Below are positions 29,278 to 36,921 of a stretch of 64,000 nucleotides of DNA, in pieces. The DNA is from Enterobacter ludwigii. Lineage in GTDB: Bacteria; Pseudomonadota; Gammaproteobacteria; Enterobacterales; Enterobacteriaceae. The translations under genes were made by a program, and so were the position numbers. Each line of letters begins with the position of its first letter. Position 1 is the first letter of the stretch. The notes below the pieces were generated by a model that searched no databases, had not been told where the DNA came from, and saw nothing but the letters and a program-made list of their open reading frames with translations. The stretch is taken from positions 496,001-560,000 of the forward strand of contig CP083824.1 of assembly GCA_023023105.1 (NCBI GenBank), given 5' to 3'.

Positions 29278-30630
29278 ATGGCATTTGCGATGAAAGTAAC
29301 CTCACAAGTTGAAGCGCAGCGTAAGATTCTGGAAGAAGCCGTCTCCACCGCGCTGACGCTCGCTTCAGGTAAATCAGATGGCGCCGAAGTGGCGGTCAGC
29401 AAAACCACCGGCATTAGCGTGAGCACCCGCTATGGCGAAGTGGAGAATGTAGAATTCAACAGTGATGGCGCGCTTGGCATCACGGTGTATCACCAGAATC
29501 GCAAAGGCAGCGCGTCATCGACCGATCTCAGCCCGGATGCGATTGCTCGTACGGTGCAGGCGGCGCTGGATATCGCCCGTTATACCTCCCCAGATCCTTA
29601 CGCCGGCGTGGCTGATAAAGATCTGCTGGCGTTTGACGCCCCGGATCTCGATCTTTTCCACCCGGCAGAAGTCACCCCGGACGAGGCGATCGAGCTGGCG
29701 GCGCGTGCCGAACAGGCTTCTTTGCAGGCGGATAAACGCATCACCAATACCGAAGGCGGCAGCTTCAACAGCCACTACGGTATCAAAGTGTTCGGCAACA
29801 GCCACGGCATGTTGCAGGGCTACTGCTCAACCCGTCATTCACTCTCCAGCTGCGTCATTGCCGAAGAGAACGGTGATATGGAGCGTGACTACGCCTACAC
29901 CATTGGCCGTGCGCTCGGTGATTTGCAGTCTCCGGAGTGGGTGGGTAAAGAGTGTGCCGAACGCACGCTGTCACGCCTGTCACCGCGCAAACTCTCCACC
30001 ATGAAAGCCCCGGTGATTTTTGCCAATGAAGTGGCGACCGGCCTGTTTGGTCACCTGGTCGGGGCCATTGCCGGTGGCTCTGTGTACCGTAAATCAACCT
30101 TCCTGCTCGACTCACTGGGCAAGCAGATCCTGCCGGAATGGCTGACCATCGAAGAACACCCGCATCTGCTGAAAGGACTGGCCTCCACACCGTTCGACAG
30201 CGAAGGCGTGCGCACGGAACGTCGCGACATCGTCAAAGACGGCGTGCTGACCCAGTGGCTGTTGACCAACTACTCCGCGCGCAAGCTGGGGCTGAAAAGC
30301 ACCGGTCACGCGGGCGGTATCCATAACTGGCGTATCGCCGGACAGGGCCTCAACTTTGCGCAAATGCTCAAAGAGATGGGCACCGGTCTGGTGGTGACCG
30401 AACTGATGGGCCAGGGCGTAAGTGGTATTACCGGGGATTACTCTCGCGGTGCGGCGGGCTTCTGGGTGGAAAACGGCGAAATCCAGTATCCGGTAAGCGA
30501 AATTACCATCGCCGGAAACCTGAAAGATATGTGGCGCAATATTGTTACGGTCGGTAACGATATTGAAACACGTAGCAATATACAGTGTGGTTCTGTACTT
30601 CTGCCGGAAATGAAAATCGCCGGCCAGTAA
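29278..30630 (+). CDS. pmbA: Metalloprotease PmbA/TldE
   Basis: 450 residues, matching E. coli PmbA from [14 protein letters not shown]. It is the TldE half of the TldD/TldE protease pair: TldD carries the zinc HExxxH site and PmbA lacks it, which fits what is seen here. The complex degrades unfolded peptides, matures microcin B17 and degrades the CcdA antitoxin. The 23-residue upstream extension in the same frame has no family support. tldD is not in this window. Confidence 0.95.
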   Translation: MAFAMKVTSQVEAQRKILEEAVSTALTLASGKSDGAEVAVSKTTGISVSTRYGEVENVEFNSDGALGITVYHQNRKGSASSTDLSPDAIARTVQAALDIARYTSPDPYAGVADKDLLAFDAPDLDLFHPAEVTPDEAIELAARAEQASLQADKRITNTEGGSFNSHYGIKVFGNSHGMLQGYCSTRHSLSSCVIAEENGDMERDYAYTIGRALGDLQSPEWVGKECAERTLSRLSPRKLSTMKAPVIFANEVATGLFGHLVGAIAGGSVYRKSTFLLDSLGKQILPEWLTIEEHPHLLKGLASTPFDSEGVRTERRDIVKDGVLTQWLLTNYSARKLGLKSTGHAGGIHNWRIAGQGLNFAQMLKEMGTGLVVTELMGQGVSGITGDYSRGAAGFWVENGEIQYPVSEITIAGNLKDMWRNIVTVGNDIETRSNIQCGSVLLPEMKIAGQ

Positions 30631-30671
30631 TACCCGTAAAGGCGTTTTAATAATAAAAAAGGAAGTGAGCA

Positions 30672-31058
30672 ATGCGTAAACATCTGTTAGCGATCGTCGC
30701 GGCTTCAACGCTGGTTATTGGCTCTTCTGCGTTTGCTGCCGATCTTGAAGAAGACATGGGCACCCTCGGTCAAAACCTGAAGGTGGTGCAGAAAACCGAC
30801 AATGCGGCGGAAATGAAAGACGCACTGACCAAAATGCGTGAAGCGGCGCTGGACGCCCAGAAAGCGACACCGCCGAAGCTGGAAAGCAAAGCGGCAGACA
30901 GCGCGGAAATGAAAGATTACCGCCACGGTTTTGATATCCTGAGCGGCCAGATTGACGGTGCGCTGAAGCTGGCGAACGAAGGTAAAGTGAAAGAGGCGAA
31001 GGCGGCGGCCGAGCAGTTCGTGACCACCCGCAATACCTACCACCAAAAATACCGCTAA
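30672..31058 (+). CDS. cybC: Periplasmic cytochrome b562
   Basis: 128 residues with a signal peptide ([22 protein letters not shown]) and a four-helix bundle. The haem ligands are kept: Met7 of the mature protein (ADLEEDM) and the C-terminal His in RNTYHQKYR. Haem is bound non-covalently. It is an electron carrier whose partner is not known; E. coli K-12 strains carry a broken copy, while this one is intact. An AAGGAAGTGAGC ribosome region precedes the ATG, and a strong terminator follows. Confidence 0.95.
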   Translation: MRKHLLAIVAASTLVIGSSAFAADLEEDMGTLGQNLKVVQKTDNAAEMKDALTKMREAALDAQKATPPKLESKAADSAEMKDYRHGFDILSGQIDGALKLANEGKVKEAKAAAEQFVTTRNTYHQKYR

Positions 31059-31085
31059 CAGAGACTGCATCTGACACAACAGCAA

Positions 31086-31114
31086 GGCGAGGGCGAAATG
31101 CCCTCGCTTTTTTT
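31086..31114 (+). terminator. Rho-independent terminator of cybC
   Basis: Stem GCGAGGGC / GCCCTCGC with a GAAAT loop (31087-31107), followed by seven T's. It closes the backbone operon before the inserted catabolic cluster. Confidence 0.93.
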
Positions 31115-31210
31115 ATGCGTCGTAATAAGTAAACCCTATTGCTGTCACATTTCTGCGACTCCCTTGCCAGATGTTTTCGTTTTCTTCCTTGCCGTTTTGC
31201 CAATGGATTG

Positions 31211-31226
31211 CGTGATATTCATCACG
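31211..31226. promoter_or_regulatory. CRP-like site upstream of the cluster
   Basis: CGTGA-N6-TCACG: perfectly symmetric, differing from the CRP consensus TGTGA-N6-TCACA only in the outermost base of each half. It is about 185 bases before the first start codon. Confidence 0.55.
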
Positions 31227-31290
31227 TAAATCCAGCGAATTGTCATTATTCACCGCATTTATGTGGCACAGATCACTGCTGCGGCTCGCC

Positions 31291-31310
31291 TTTCCACTTC
31301 GAAGTGGAAA
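31291..31310. promoter_or_regulatory. Perfect 20-bp palindrome, candidate operator
   Basis: TTTCCACTTCGAAGTGGAAA is identical to its reverse complement across all 20 bases and has no loop, so it is better read as a protein-binding site than as an RNA hairpin. It lies 87 bases before the first gene of the cluster. Confidence 0.65.
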
Positions 31311-31396
31311 ACAACTCGCTACAAACATTTCCCACCCAACGTTAGTTTTATTCCAGAGCCATTAACGGGGTAAGACGAGTGATTAACGGAGCGGTA

Positions 31397-31717
31397 ATGA
31401 ACGACGTTGGGGATCAGGCGAAGCAAACAGAGCAGCTCGCTAACACCATGCTGCAGCAGGTTTATGACCTGCTGGCCCGGCACAACATCATCCCCAACGC
31501 AGTACAGGAACAGATGCTGACCTCCCACGTTCGCGCAATGGCGCACCGGTCGGTGACCGGCGAGCCGCTGCCGGAGGTTGAAGCGGAGCTGTTTGACGAA
31601 ATTTCACCGGATTCAATGCGGCTCGCCCGTGAAGTGGTCGCGCAGTTTGGCAATCTTCCTGATGAAGAAGCCTGGCTGCTCTCCGTTCACTTTGAAGTCG
31701 CAAAAGACAACCTTTAA
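31397..31717 (+). CDS. Stand-alone PRD-domain protein (EF_0829-type)
   Basis: 106 residues from the ATG at 31397, which has GGAG five bases upstream; a GTG at 31379 would add MINGAV and remains possible. The whole protein is one PTS-regulation domain, with candidate phosphorylatable histidines His44 (LTSHVRAMAH) and His98 (LLSVHFEVAKDN). PRDs are normally part of larger regulators, so a free one next to a transporter is unusual. From memory it corresponds to the small PRD family that opens this cluster in Enterococcus faecalis (EF_0829) and Aeromonas. It may be a phosphorylation-state sensor or a transporter partner. Confidence 0.82.
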   Translation: MNDVGDQAKQTEQLANTMLQQVYDLLARHNIIPNAVQEQMLTSHVRAMAHRSVTGEPLPEVEAELFDEISPDSMRLAREVVAQFGNLPDEEAWLLSVHFEVAKDNL

Positions 31718-31727
31718 GGAGCAATAC

Positions 31728-32090
31728 ATGGAACAGATTACAGTCGTGATTGGCGATCGCCTGGGTAAAGGTCAGAAAGTGGCTGCAGGTGTGGAAAAAG
31801 CCGGTGGACGCGCGGTTGTCGTACCGGGTATGGCGGCAGACATGAAGCTGGGCGACGTCATGAAAGCGGAAAACGCCACCTTCGGCATCTCCTTCTGCGG
31901 CAGCGGCGGCGCGGGTGCCATTACTGCACAAACCAAATATGGCTACAAGGCCAAATACGGTATGCGTTCAGTGGAAGAGGGCGTGACCGCTATCAACGAA
32001 GGCTGCAACGTGCTGGGCTTTGGCTTTATGGATAAAGAAGAGCTGGGCGAGCGTCTGGTACAGGCGTGGCAGAAGAAATACGGCGCATAA
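31728..32090 (+). CDS. Glycine-rich SFCGS-family protein (EF_0830-type)
   Basis: 120 residues starting MEQITVVIGDRLGKGQKVAA, with an AAGGAG ribosome site. The centre carries the family signature SFCGSGGAGAIT, with Cys57 in a glycine-rich loop, followed by TKYGYKAKYGMRSVEEG. A cysteine after a beta strand in a CGSG loop resembles the phosphocysteine loop of PTS EIIB proteins (Gat/Lac type CGSG or CGTG), so it could be a phospho-carrier; this is inference. It has no signal peptide or membrane segment. The gene ends two bases before the next start, so translation is likely coupled. Confidence 0.85.
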   Translation: MEQITVVIGDRLGKGQKVAAGVEKAGGRAVVVPGMAADMKLGDVMKAENATFGISFCGSGGAGAITAQTKYGYKAKYGMRSVEEGVTAINEGCNVLGFGFMDKEELGERLVQAWQKKYGA

Positions 32091-32092
32091 GC

Positions 32093-32392
32093 ATGAAAGA
32101 ACAATTCACGACCACGGTGAGAGTGAAGGGGAAAGGCGACGCCAAAGCGCGCGCCTTTGCCGATGCGCTCAACCACGTTCAGGCCGCGGTGATGAAAGCG
32201 TCACCGCATATCTTACTGCGTATTGAGCCACAGGATGTGCAGGTCGTTCAGGCGCAAGAAGCGGTGCGTAAAGAAGCGTTTCTGTTCTTCTTTTTGCGCC
32301 GGGAAAGACGGACCTACAGCGTGGAGCTGGATGTGACCGTCAACGTGACCGCCATCAATCTCGATCGGGTGGATTTCGTCACGCAACGCTGA
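32093..32392 (+). CDS. DUF4312-family protein (EF_0831-type)
   Basis: 99 residues from the ATG at 32093, two bases after the stop of the SFCGS gene. It is a small soluble alpha/beta protein (VRVKGKGDAKARAFADALNH, later RRERRTYSVELDVTVNVTAI). No catalytic motif can be recognised. The family is defined only by its fixed place between the SFCGS gene and the two membrane proteins, so a structural or coupling role in the transporter is the simplest idea. No experimental function is known to me. Confidence 0.82.
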   Translation: MKEQFTTTVRVKGKGDAKARAFADALNHVQAAVMKASPHILLRIEPQDVQVVQAQEAVRKEAFLFFFLRRERRTYSVELDVTVNVTAINLDRVDFVTQR

Positions 32393-32414
32393 TTATTCAT
32401 AAAAGGGCAGACTG

Positions 32415-33191
32415 ATGTTCTTAATTATATTAATAAAATCGCTCATCATTGGCGGCCTGGTAGGCGTCGGTGTCGGAGCCGGGGCTGCACGCATGTTTCA
32501 TGCGCCTACCACACAGGGTATGGGCGCGTTTCGTACGTTGGGAGAACTGAACTCCTGCGAAGGGGATCCGGCTTCTCACTTCTCCTTTGGGTTAGGCTTC
32601 TTCTTTAACGCCTGGGCCTCTTCCGTGGCCGCAGGTGCCTTCACACAGGACGTAGACCACCGCATCATCCCGAACTGGGGTGCTGCTGCACTGATGATCA
32701 AAAACCGCAACGTCGGCGAAACGCTGCATGATCCCCGCAAAATGGCGATTGCCTGCGGCATCATCGGCATGATTGTCGTCACCTTCCTTAACTTGACTGC
32801 CTCGTCTGTTCCGGCCGCACTGCAGGTCACCGCCGTGAAGGTACTGGTACCGGCGGCAAACCTGCTGGTGAATACCGTGATGCCGGTGATCTTCTGGCTG
32901 GCGGCCATCGACGCGGGCAAAAAGTCGGGCTTCTGGGCCACCATTTTCGGCGGCGCGGCGCAACTGATTATGGGGAACGCCGTACCGGGCCTGGTACTGG
33001 GGATCCTGATCGGTAAAGGCGTCGAAGAGAGCGGCTGGAACCACGTCACCAAAGTGATGATGGCGGCTATCGTCCTGCTCTTCGTGCTGAGCGGTTTCTT
33101 CCGCGGCTTCGACATGAAGATGATCGAATCCTTCCATCTGACCGTGCCGAACTGGCTCGATATGATCCACAACTCGCTCAGCGGTAAATAA
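32415..33191 (+). CDS. DUF4311-family membrane protein (EF_0832-type)
   Basis: 258 residues with roughly six to seven membrane segments: SLIIGGLVGVGVGAGAARMF at the N-terminus, IACGIIGMIVVTFLNLTASS, NLLVNTVMPVIFWLAAIDAG, IMGNAVPGLVLGILIGKGVE and VMMAAIVLLFVLSGFFRG. A loop with ELNSCEGDPASHFSFGLGFF contains Cys, Glu, Asp and His and may be part of a substrate site. I find no EIIC or other known transporter signature. With DUF4310 it probably forms the channel of the cluster. Confidence 0.83.
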   Translation: MFLIILIKSLIIGGLVGVGVGAGAARMFHAPTTQGMGAFRTLGELNSCEGDPASHFSFGLGFFFNAWASSVAAGAFTQDVDHRIIPNWGAAALMIKNRNVGETLHDPRKMAIACGIIGMIVVTFLNLTASSVPAALQVTAVKVLVPAANLLVNTVMPVIFWLAAIDAGKKSGFWATIFGGAAQLIMGNAVPGLVLGILIGKGVEESGWNHVTKVMMAAIVLLFVLSGFFRGFDMKMIESFHLTVPNWLDMIHNSLSGK

Positions 33192-33204
33192 CAGGAGCCT
33201 CTAA

Positions 33205-33846
33205 ATGGAACAGAATAAAGGTTTTTGGTATGCCGACTGGTCGTTCCCGATCTTCGTTGGCCTGCTCTCCTCCGGCGTGTTCGCCGGTACGCACATGTAC
33301 TACCTCTACGGCATTGGCGCGTTCAACGAAGTGGCCTTCGTGGCGATGCTGAAAGCGGGGATTGATACCGGCGTGTACGGCGCGGTGGCGGCATTCGGTG
33401 CGAGCTTCCTGTTCGCCCGTATTATCGAAGGCTCGCTGGTCGGTATTCTCGATATCGGCGGGGCGATCCAGACCGGCGTGGGCCTCGGTGTCCCGGCGCT
33501 GCTGCTGGGCGCGGGCATCATGTTCCCGGTGACCAACTTCATTGCCGCGCTGATCACCGGCCTGGTGATTGGTCTGGCGATTGGCTACGTCATCATCCTG
33601 GCGCGCAAGTTCACCATCAACCAGAGCAACTCCACCTACGGAGCGGACGTGATGATGGGCGCGGGTAACGCCTCCGGTCGCTTCCTCGGGCCGTTGATTA
33701 TCCTCAGCGCCATGACTGCCTCCATTCCTATCGGTGTCGGTTCACTGGTGGGCGCGCTGCTGTTCTACATCTGGCAGAAACCGATTACCGGTGGCGCCAT
33801 CCTCGGCGCAATGATTTTGGGCTGGCTGTTCCCGGTCGCCCTTTAA
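33205..33846 (+). CDS. DUF4310-family membrane protein (EF_0833-type)
   Basis: 213 residues with about six membrane segments. Glycine-rich helices include FPIFVGLLSSGVFAGTHMYY, ILDIGGAIQTGVGLGVPALL and IAALITGLVIGLAIGYVIIL. The charged loop RKFTINQSNSTYGADVMMGA is followed by two more helices. It lies 13 bases after the DUF4311 gene with an AGGAG ribosome site. The pair resembles two halves of one permease; no known transporter family can be assigned by eye. Confidence 0.83.
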   Translation: MEQNKGFWYADWSFPIFVGLLSSGVFAGTHMYYLYGIGAFNEVAFVAMLKAGIDTGVYGAVAAFGASFLFARIIEGSLVGILDIGGAIQTGVGLGVPALLLGAGIMFPVTNFIAALITGLVIGLAIGYVIILARKFTINQSNSTYGADVMMGAGNASGRFLGPLIILSAMTASIPIGVGSLVGALLFYIWQKPITGGAILGAMILGWLFPVAL

Positions 33847-33888
33847 TACCCACGGGCGCTCCGGCGCCCGTCTTATCAGGAGATCCTC

Positions 33889-35022
33889 ATGTTTGATTTA
33901 CTCCTGCGCCGTGCGCGCCTTGCCGACGATACCCTGACCGATATCGCCATTCAGGACGGGAAAATCGCGGCGTTGGGCGAGATTACTGCCCCTGCCCGTA
34001 AAACGGTTGAATTGAACGGCGATGTGTTCGTCAGCGCAGGCTGGATTGACTCCCACGTTCACTGTTACCCGAACTCGCCGATTTATCACGACGAACCAGA
34101 CAGCGTAGGTATTGCTACTGGCGTCACCTCCGTGGTGGATGCAGGCAGTACCGGCGCGGATGACGTGGACGATTTTTACGAAATCACCCGCAAAGCCTCA
34201 ACCGACGTCTTTGCCCTGCTGAACATCTCCCGCGTGGGGCTGATAGCCCAGAACGAACTGGCCAACATGGCGAATATTGATGCAGATGCCGTGAAGCAGG
34301 CGGTAAAACGCCACCCGGATTTCATTGTCGGCCTGAAAGCGCGTATGAGCAGCAGCGTGGTGGGTGAAAACGGCATTACGCCGCTGGAGCGCGCCAAAGA
34401 AATTCAGAAAGAGAACGGCGACCTGCCGCTGATGGTTCACATTGGCAACAACCCGCCGAACCTCGACGAAATTGCCGAACTGCTGAGTTCCGGCGACATC
34501 ATTACCCACTGCTACAACGGCAAACCCAACCGCATTCTGACGCCGTCCGGCGAACTGCGAGCGTCCATTACTTCTGCGCTAAAACGCGGCGTGCGGCTGG
34601 ACGTCGGCCACGGCACGGCGAGCTTTAGCTTTGAAGTGGCAAAACGCGCCATCGCAATGGGCATTCTGCCGCACACCATCAGCTCGGATATCTACTGCCG
34701 TAACCGCATTAATGGCCCGGTAGGGTCGCTGGCGAGCGTGATGTCGAAATTCCTCGCCATCGGTATGTCGCTGCCGCAGGTGATTGACTGCGTGACCGCG
34801 AACGCCGCCGACGGCCTGCGCCTGGCGCGTAAAGGCCGCATTCAGGCGGGTCTCGACGCCGACCTGACGTTGTTCACCATTAAGCGCCAGCCAACGGTAT
34901 TAACCGATGCCGAAAACGACAGCCTGCAGGCTGAACACATTTTGGTGCCGCTTGCCGCGATCCGCGCGGGCAAGGGCTACATGACAGAACAAGGGAGCAC
35001 GGAACATGCCTTCGATTTATGA
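33889..35022 (+). CDS. Amidohydrolase / deacetylase-type metallohydrolase (EF_0837-type)
   Basis: 377 residues of the amidohydrolase superfamily. His56 and His58 form the HxH metal motif (DSHVHCYPN); a likely carbamylated Lys follows in VGLKARMSS; further ligands are His in MVHIGNN and in DIITHCYNGKP; the catalytic Asp is in TISSDIYCRN. It is nearest to the dihydroorotase/N-acyl-amino-sugar deacetylase branch. In this context it probably removes an acyl group from an amino-sugar acid before the DgaE-like step. The 3' end overlaps the next gene by 17 bases. Confidence 0.88.
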   Translation: MFDLLLRRARLADDTLTDIAIQDGKIAALGEITAPARKTVELNGDVFVSAGWIDSHVHCYPNSPIYHDEPDSVGIATGVTSVVDAGSTGADDVDDFYEITRKASTDVFALLNISRVGLIAQNELANMANIDADAVKQAVKRHPDFIVGLKARMSSSVVGENGITPLERAKEIQKENGDLPLMVHIGNNPPNLDEIAELLSSGDIITHCYNGKPNRILTPSGELRASITSALKRGVRLDVGHGTASFSFEVAKRAIAMGILPHTISSDIYCRNRINGPVGSLASVMSKFLAIGMSLPQVIDCVTANAADGLRLARKGRIQAGLDADLTLFTIKRQPTVLTDAENDSLQAEHILVPLAAIRAGKGYMTEQGSTEHAFDL

Positions 35023-36124
35023 GAAATACCACTTAAAGCAAGTCATCAACACCTCTGGCCGCATGACGGCGCTGGGTGTCTCCACGCCGCGCCCGGAGGT
35101 GGTGCAGGCGGCGATGGACGGCATGAATCACTATTTCGAGATGAAGGATCTGGTCAACAAAACCGGTGAATACATCGCGAAACTGCTGGATGTAGAAGGC
35201 GCGACAGTGGTTTCCTGCGCGTCAGCAGGGATTGCCCAGTCCGTGGCGGCAGTGCTGGTAAAAGACAGCGACTGGCTGCTGGAAAACCTGCACGTCACGC
35301 CCGTTGAGAACAACGAGATCGTGCTGCCGAAAGGCCATAACGTGAACTTTGGCGCGCCGGTAGGCACGATGGTCGCACTGGGCGGCGGTAAGCTGGTGGA
35401 AGCGGGCTATGCCAACGAATGCTCAGCCGATCAGCTGGCGGCGGCGATTACCCCGCGCACGGCAGCGATCCTCTACATCAAATCTCACCACTGTGTGCAG
35501 AAAAGTATGCTCAGCGTAGAACAGGCGGCGGTTGTGGCACGTAAGCACGGCCTGCCGCTGATTGTCGATGCGGCGGCGGAAGAAGATTTGCACGTTTACT
35601 ACCGTTCCGGTGCAGACCTGGTCATTTACAGCGGCGCGAAGGCGATTGAAGGGCCAACCAGTGGTCTGGTGATCGGCAAAACCCAGTACGTTGAATGGGT
35701 GAAACGCCAGACGGCAGGCATTGGCCGTGCGATGAAGGTCGGCAAAGAGGGCATTCTGGGCCTGACCTGCGCCATCGAACATTACCTCACGGCAACCAAA
35801 GAGAGCGGCGAAGAGATGGTGGCGAAGATGACGCCGTTTATCGAGGCGCTCAACACCCTGAACGGCGTGACGGCACGCGTGGTCTGGGACAGCGCCGGGC
35901 GCGATATCGCCCGCACCGAAATTAAGTTCGATGAAGCGACAACCGGCGTCGGCACCGGGGATTTGGTAGCGAAACTCAAGCAGGGTGACTACGCCATTTA
36001 CTTCCGTGGCTACAAGGCCAACGAAGGGATTATCGAAGCGGACGTGCGCAGCGTGAATGCTGACCAGCTAAACATTGTTTACCGCCGCATTAGCGAAGTA
36101 TTAGGACAGGAGAAAAACGCATGA
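35006..36124 (+). CDS. DgaE-like PLP-dependent ammonia-lyase (SelA-related)
   Basis: 372 residues of the SelA-related fold I PLP enzymes. Lys212 in DLVIYSGAKAIEGP is the likely aldimine lysine; the preceding IVDAAAEEDL supplies the Asp that binds the pyridine nitrogen. Salmonella DgaE removes ammonia from D-glucosaminate 6-phosphate to give 2-keto-3-deoxygluconate 6-phosphate, and the same chemistry is expected here. It overlaps both neighbours (17 bases upstream, an ATGA downstream), so expression is tightly coupled. The exact amino-sugar acid is not known. Confidence 0.88.
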   Translation: MPSIYEKYHLKQVINTSGRMTALGVSTPRPEVVQAAMDGMNHYFEMKDLVNKTGEYIAKLLDVEGATVVSCASAGIAQSVAAVLVKDSDWLLENLHVTPVENNEIVLPKGHNVNFGAPVGTMVALGGGKLVEAGYANECSADQLAAAITPRTAAILYIKSHHCVQKSMLSVEQAAVVARKHGLPLIVDAAAEEDLHVYYRSGADLVIYSGAKAIEGPTSGLVIGKTQYVEWVKRQTAGIGRAMKVGKEGILGLTCAIEHYLTATKESGEEMVAKMTPFIEALNTLNGVTARVVWDSAGRDIARTEIKFDEATTGVGTGDLVAKLKQGDYAIYFRGYKANEGIIEADVRSVNADQLNIVYRRISEVLGQEKNA

Positions 36125-36861
36125 AACTGACCCCCAACTTTTACCGTGATCGCGTCTGCCTGAACGTGCTGGCGGGCTCTAAAGCCAATGCCAGCGCCAT
36201 TTACGAAGCGGCAGAAGGTCATGTGCTGGTGGGCGTGCTCTCCAAAAATTACCCGGATGTGGCAAGCGCCGTTGCTGATATGCGTGAATACGCTCAGCTT
36301 ATTGATAACGCGCTGTCCGTTGGCCTGGGGGCGGGCGATCCGAACCAGTCGGCGATGGTGAGTGAAATTTCCCGCCAGGTGCAGCCGCAGCACGTGAACC
36401 AGGTCTTTACCGGCGTAGCAACCAGCCGCGCGCTGTTGGGACAAAACGACTCCGTGGTCAACGGTCTGGTTTCTCCAACCGGAACCGTCGGCATGGTGAA
36501 AATCTCTACCGGTCCGCTGAGCAGCGCGGCACCGGACGGTATCGTTCCGGTGGAAACGGCAATTGCTCTGCTGAAAGATTTTGGCGGTAGCTCCATTAAA
36601 TATTTCCCGATGGGTGGCCTGAAATGCCGTGATGAGTACAAAGCGGTGGCGGAAGCCTGCGCGCGTCACGACTTCTGGCTGGAGCCAACCGGCGGTATCG
36701 ATCTGGAAAATTACGAAGAGATCCTGCAGATCGCCCTGGACGCGGGCGTGAGCAAAATCATCCCGCATATCTACAGCTCGATTATCGACAAAGCCAGCGG
36801 CGATACGCGCCCGGAAGATGTGCGCACGTTGCTTGCGATGACGAAAAGGTTAGTTAAGTAG
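36121..36861 (+). CDS. DgaF-like 2-keto-3-deoxy-phosphogluconate aldolase
   Basis: 246 residues with a TIM-barrel aldolase fold. Lys160 in SIKYFPMGGLK is the probable Schiff-base lysine. Salmonella DgaF splits 2-keto-3-deoxygluconate 6-phosphate into pyruvate and glyceraldehyde 3-phosphate. It belongs to the EF_0839-type family that travels with the SFCGS cluster and is longer than ordinary Eda enzymes (about 210 residues). The start overlaps the DgaE-like stop in ATGA. A palindromic repeat with a CCCTAA array follows. Confidence 0.88.
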   Translation: MKLTPNFYRDRVCLNVLAGSKANASAIYEAAEGHVLVGVLSKNYPDVASAVADMREYAQLIDNALSVGLGAGDPNQSAMVSEISRQVQPQHVNQVFTGVATSRALLGQNDSVVNGLVSPTGTVGMVKISTGPLSSAAPDGIVPVETAIALLKDFGGSSIKYFPMGGLKCRDEYKAVAEACARHDFWLEPTGGIDLENYEEILQIALDAGVSKIIPHIYSSIIDKASGDTRPEDVRTLLAMTKRLVK

Positions 36862-36905
36862 TCCCTAACCCTAACCCTAACCCTCTCCCACCGGGAGAGG
36901 GGATA
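36862..36905. repeat. (CCCTAA)3 array plus CCCTCTCCC/GGGAGAGGG hairpin (copy 3)
   Basis: Three exact CCCTAA units (36863-36880) run into a perfect 9-bp stem CCCTCTCCC / GGGAGAGGG with a three-base loop (36881-36901). It fills almost the whole gap between the aldolase and lactonase genes. There is no T-run, so it should not end transcription by itself. Confidence 0.82.
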
Positions 36906-36921
36906 ATGATCAGGAGCCACC

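Larger units (their letters stand above)
31115..31396 (+). promoter_or_regulatory. Promoter region of the SFCGS/DUF4310-4312 cluster
   Basis: This region has no ORF that I support. It holds three notable sites: a symmetric CRP-like site CGTGATATTCATCACG (31211-31226), a second, weaker CRP-like site TGTGG-N6-TCACT (31262-31277), and a perfect 20-bp palindrome TTTCCACTTCGAAGTGGAAA (31291-31310). No clear sigma-70 hexamer pair could be fixed. The layout suggests catabolite control plus a specific regulator, most simply the PRD protein encoded at 38078. Confidence 0.6.

Noticed and set aside
31262..31277. Possible sigma-54 promoter (TGGCAC ... TGCT) before the SFCGS cluster
   Set aside because: The GG and GC elements are one base too far apart, and the cluster's regulator has no AAA+ sigma-54 domain, unlike Salmonella DgaR. 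The site fits a weak CRP-like element better.
36863..36880. CRISPR or telomere-type array
   Set aside because: There are only three 6-base units with no spacers, and no cas genes are in the window. It is reported as a short tandem repeat.
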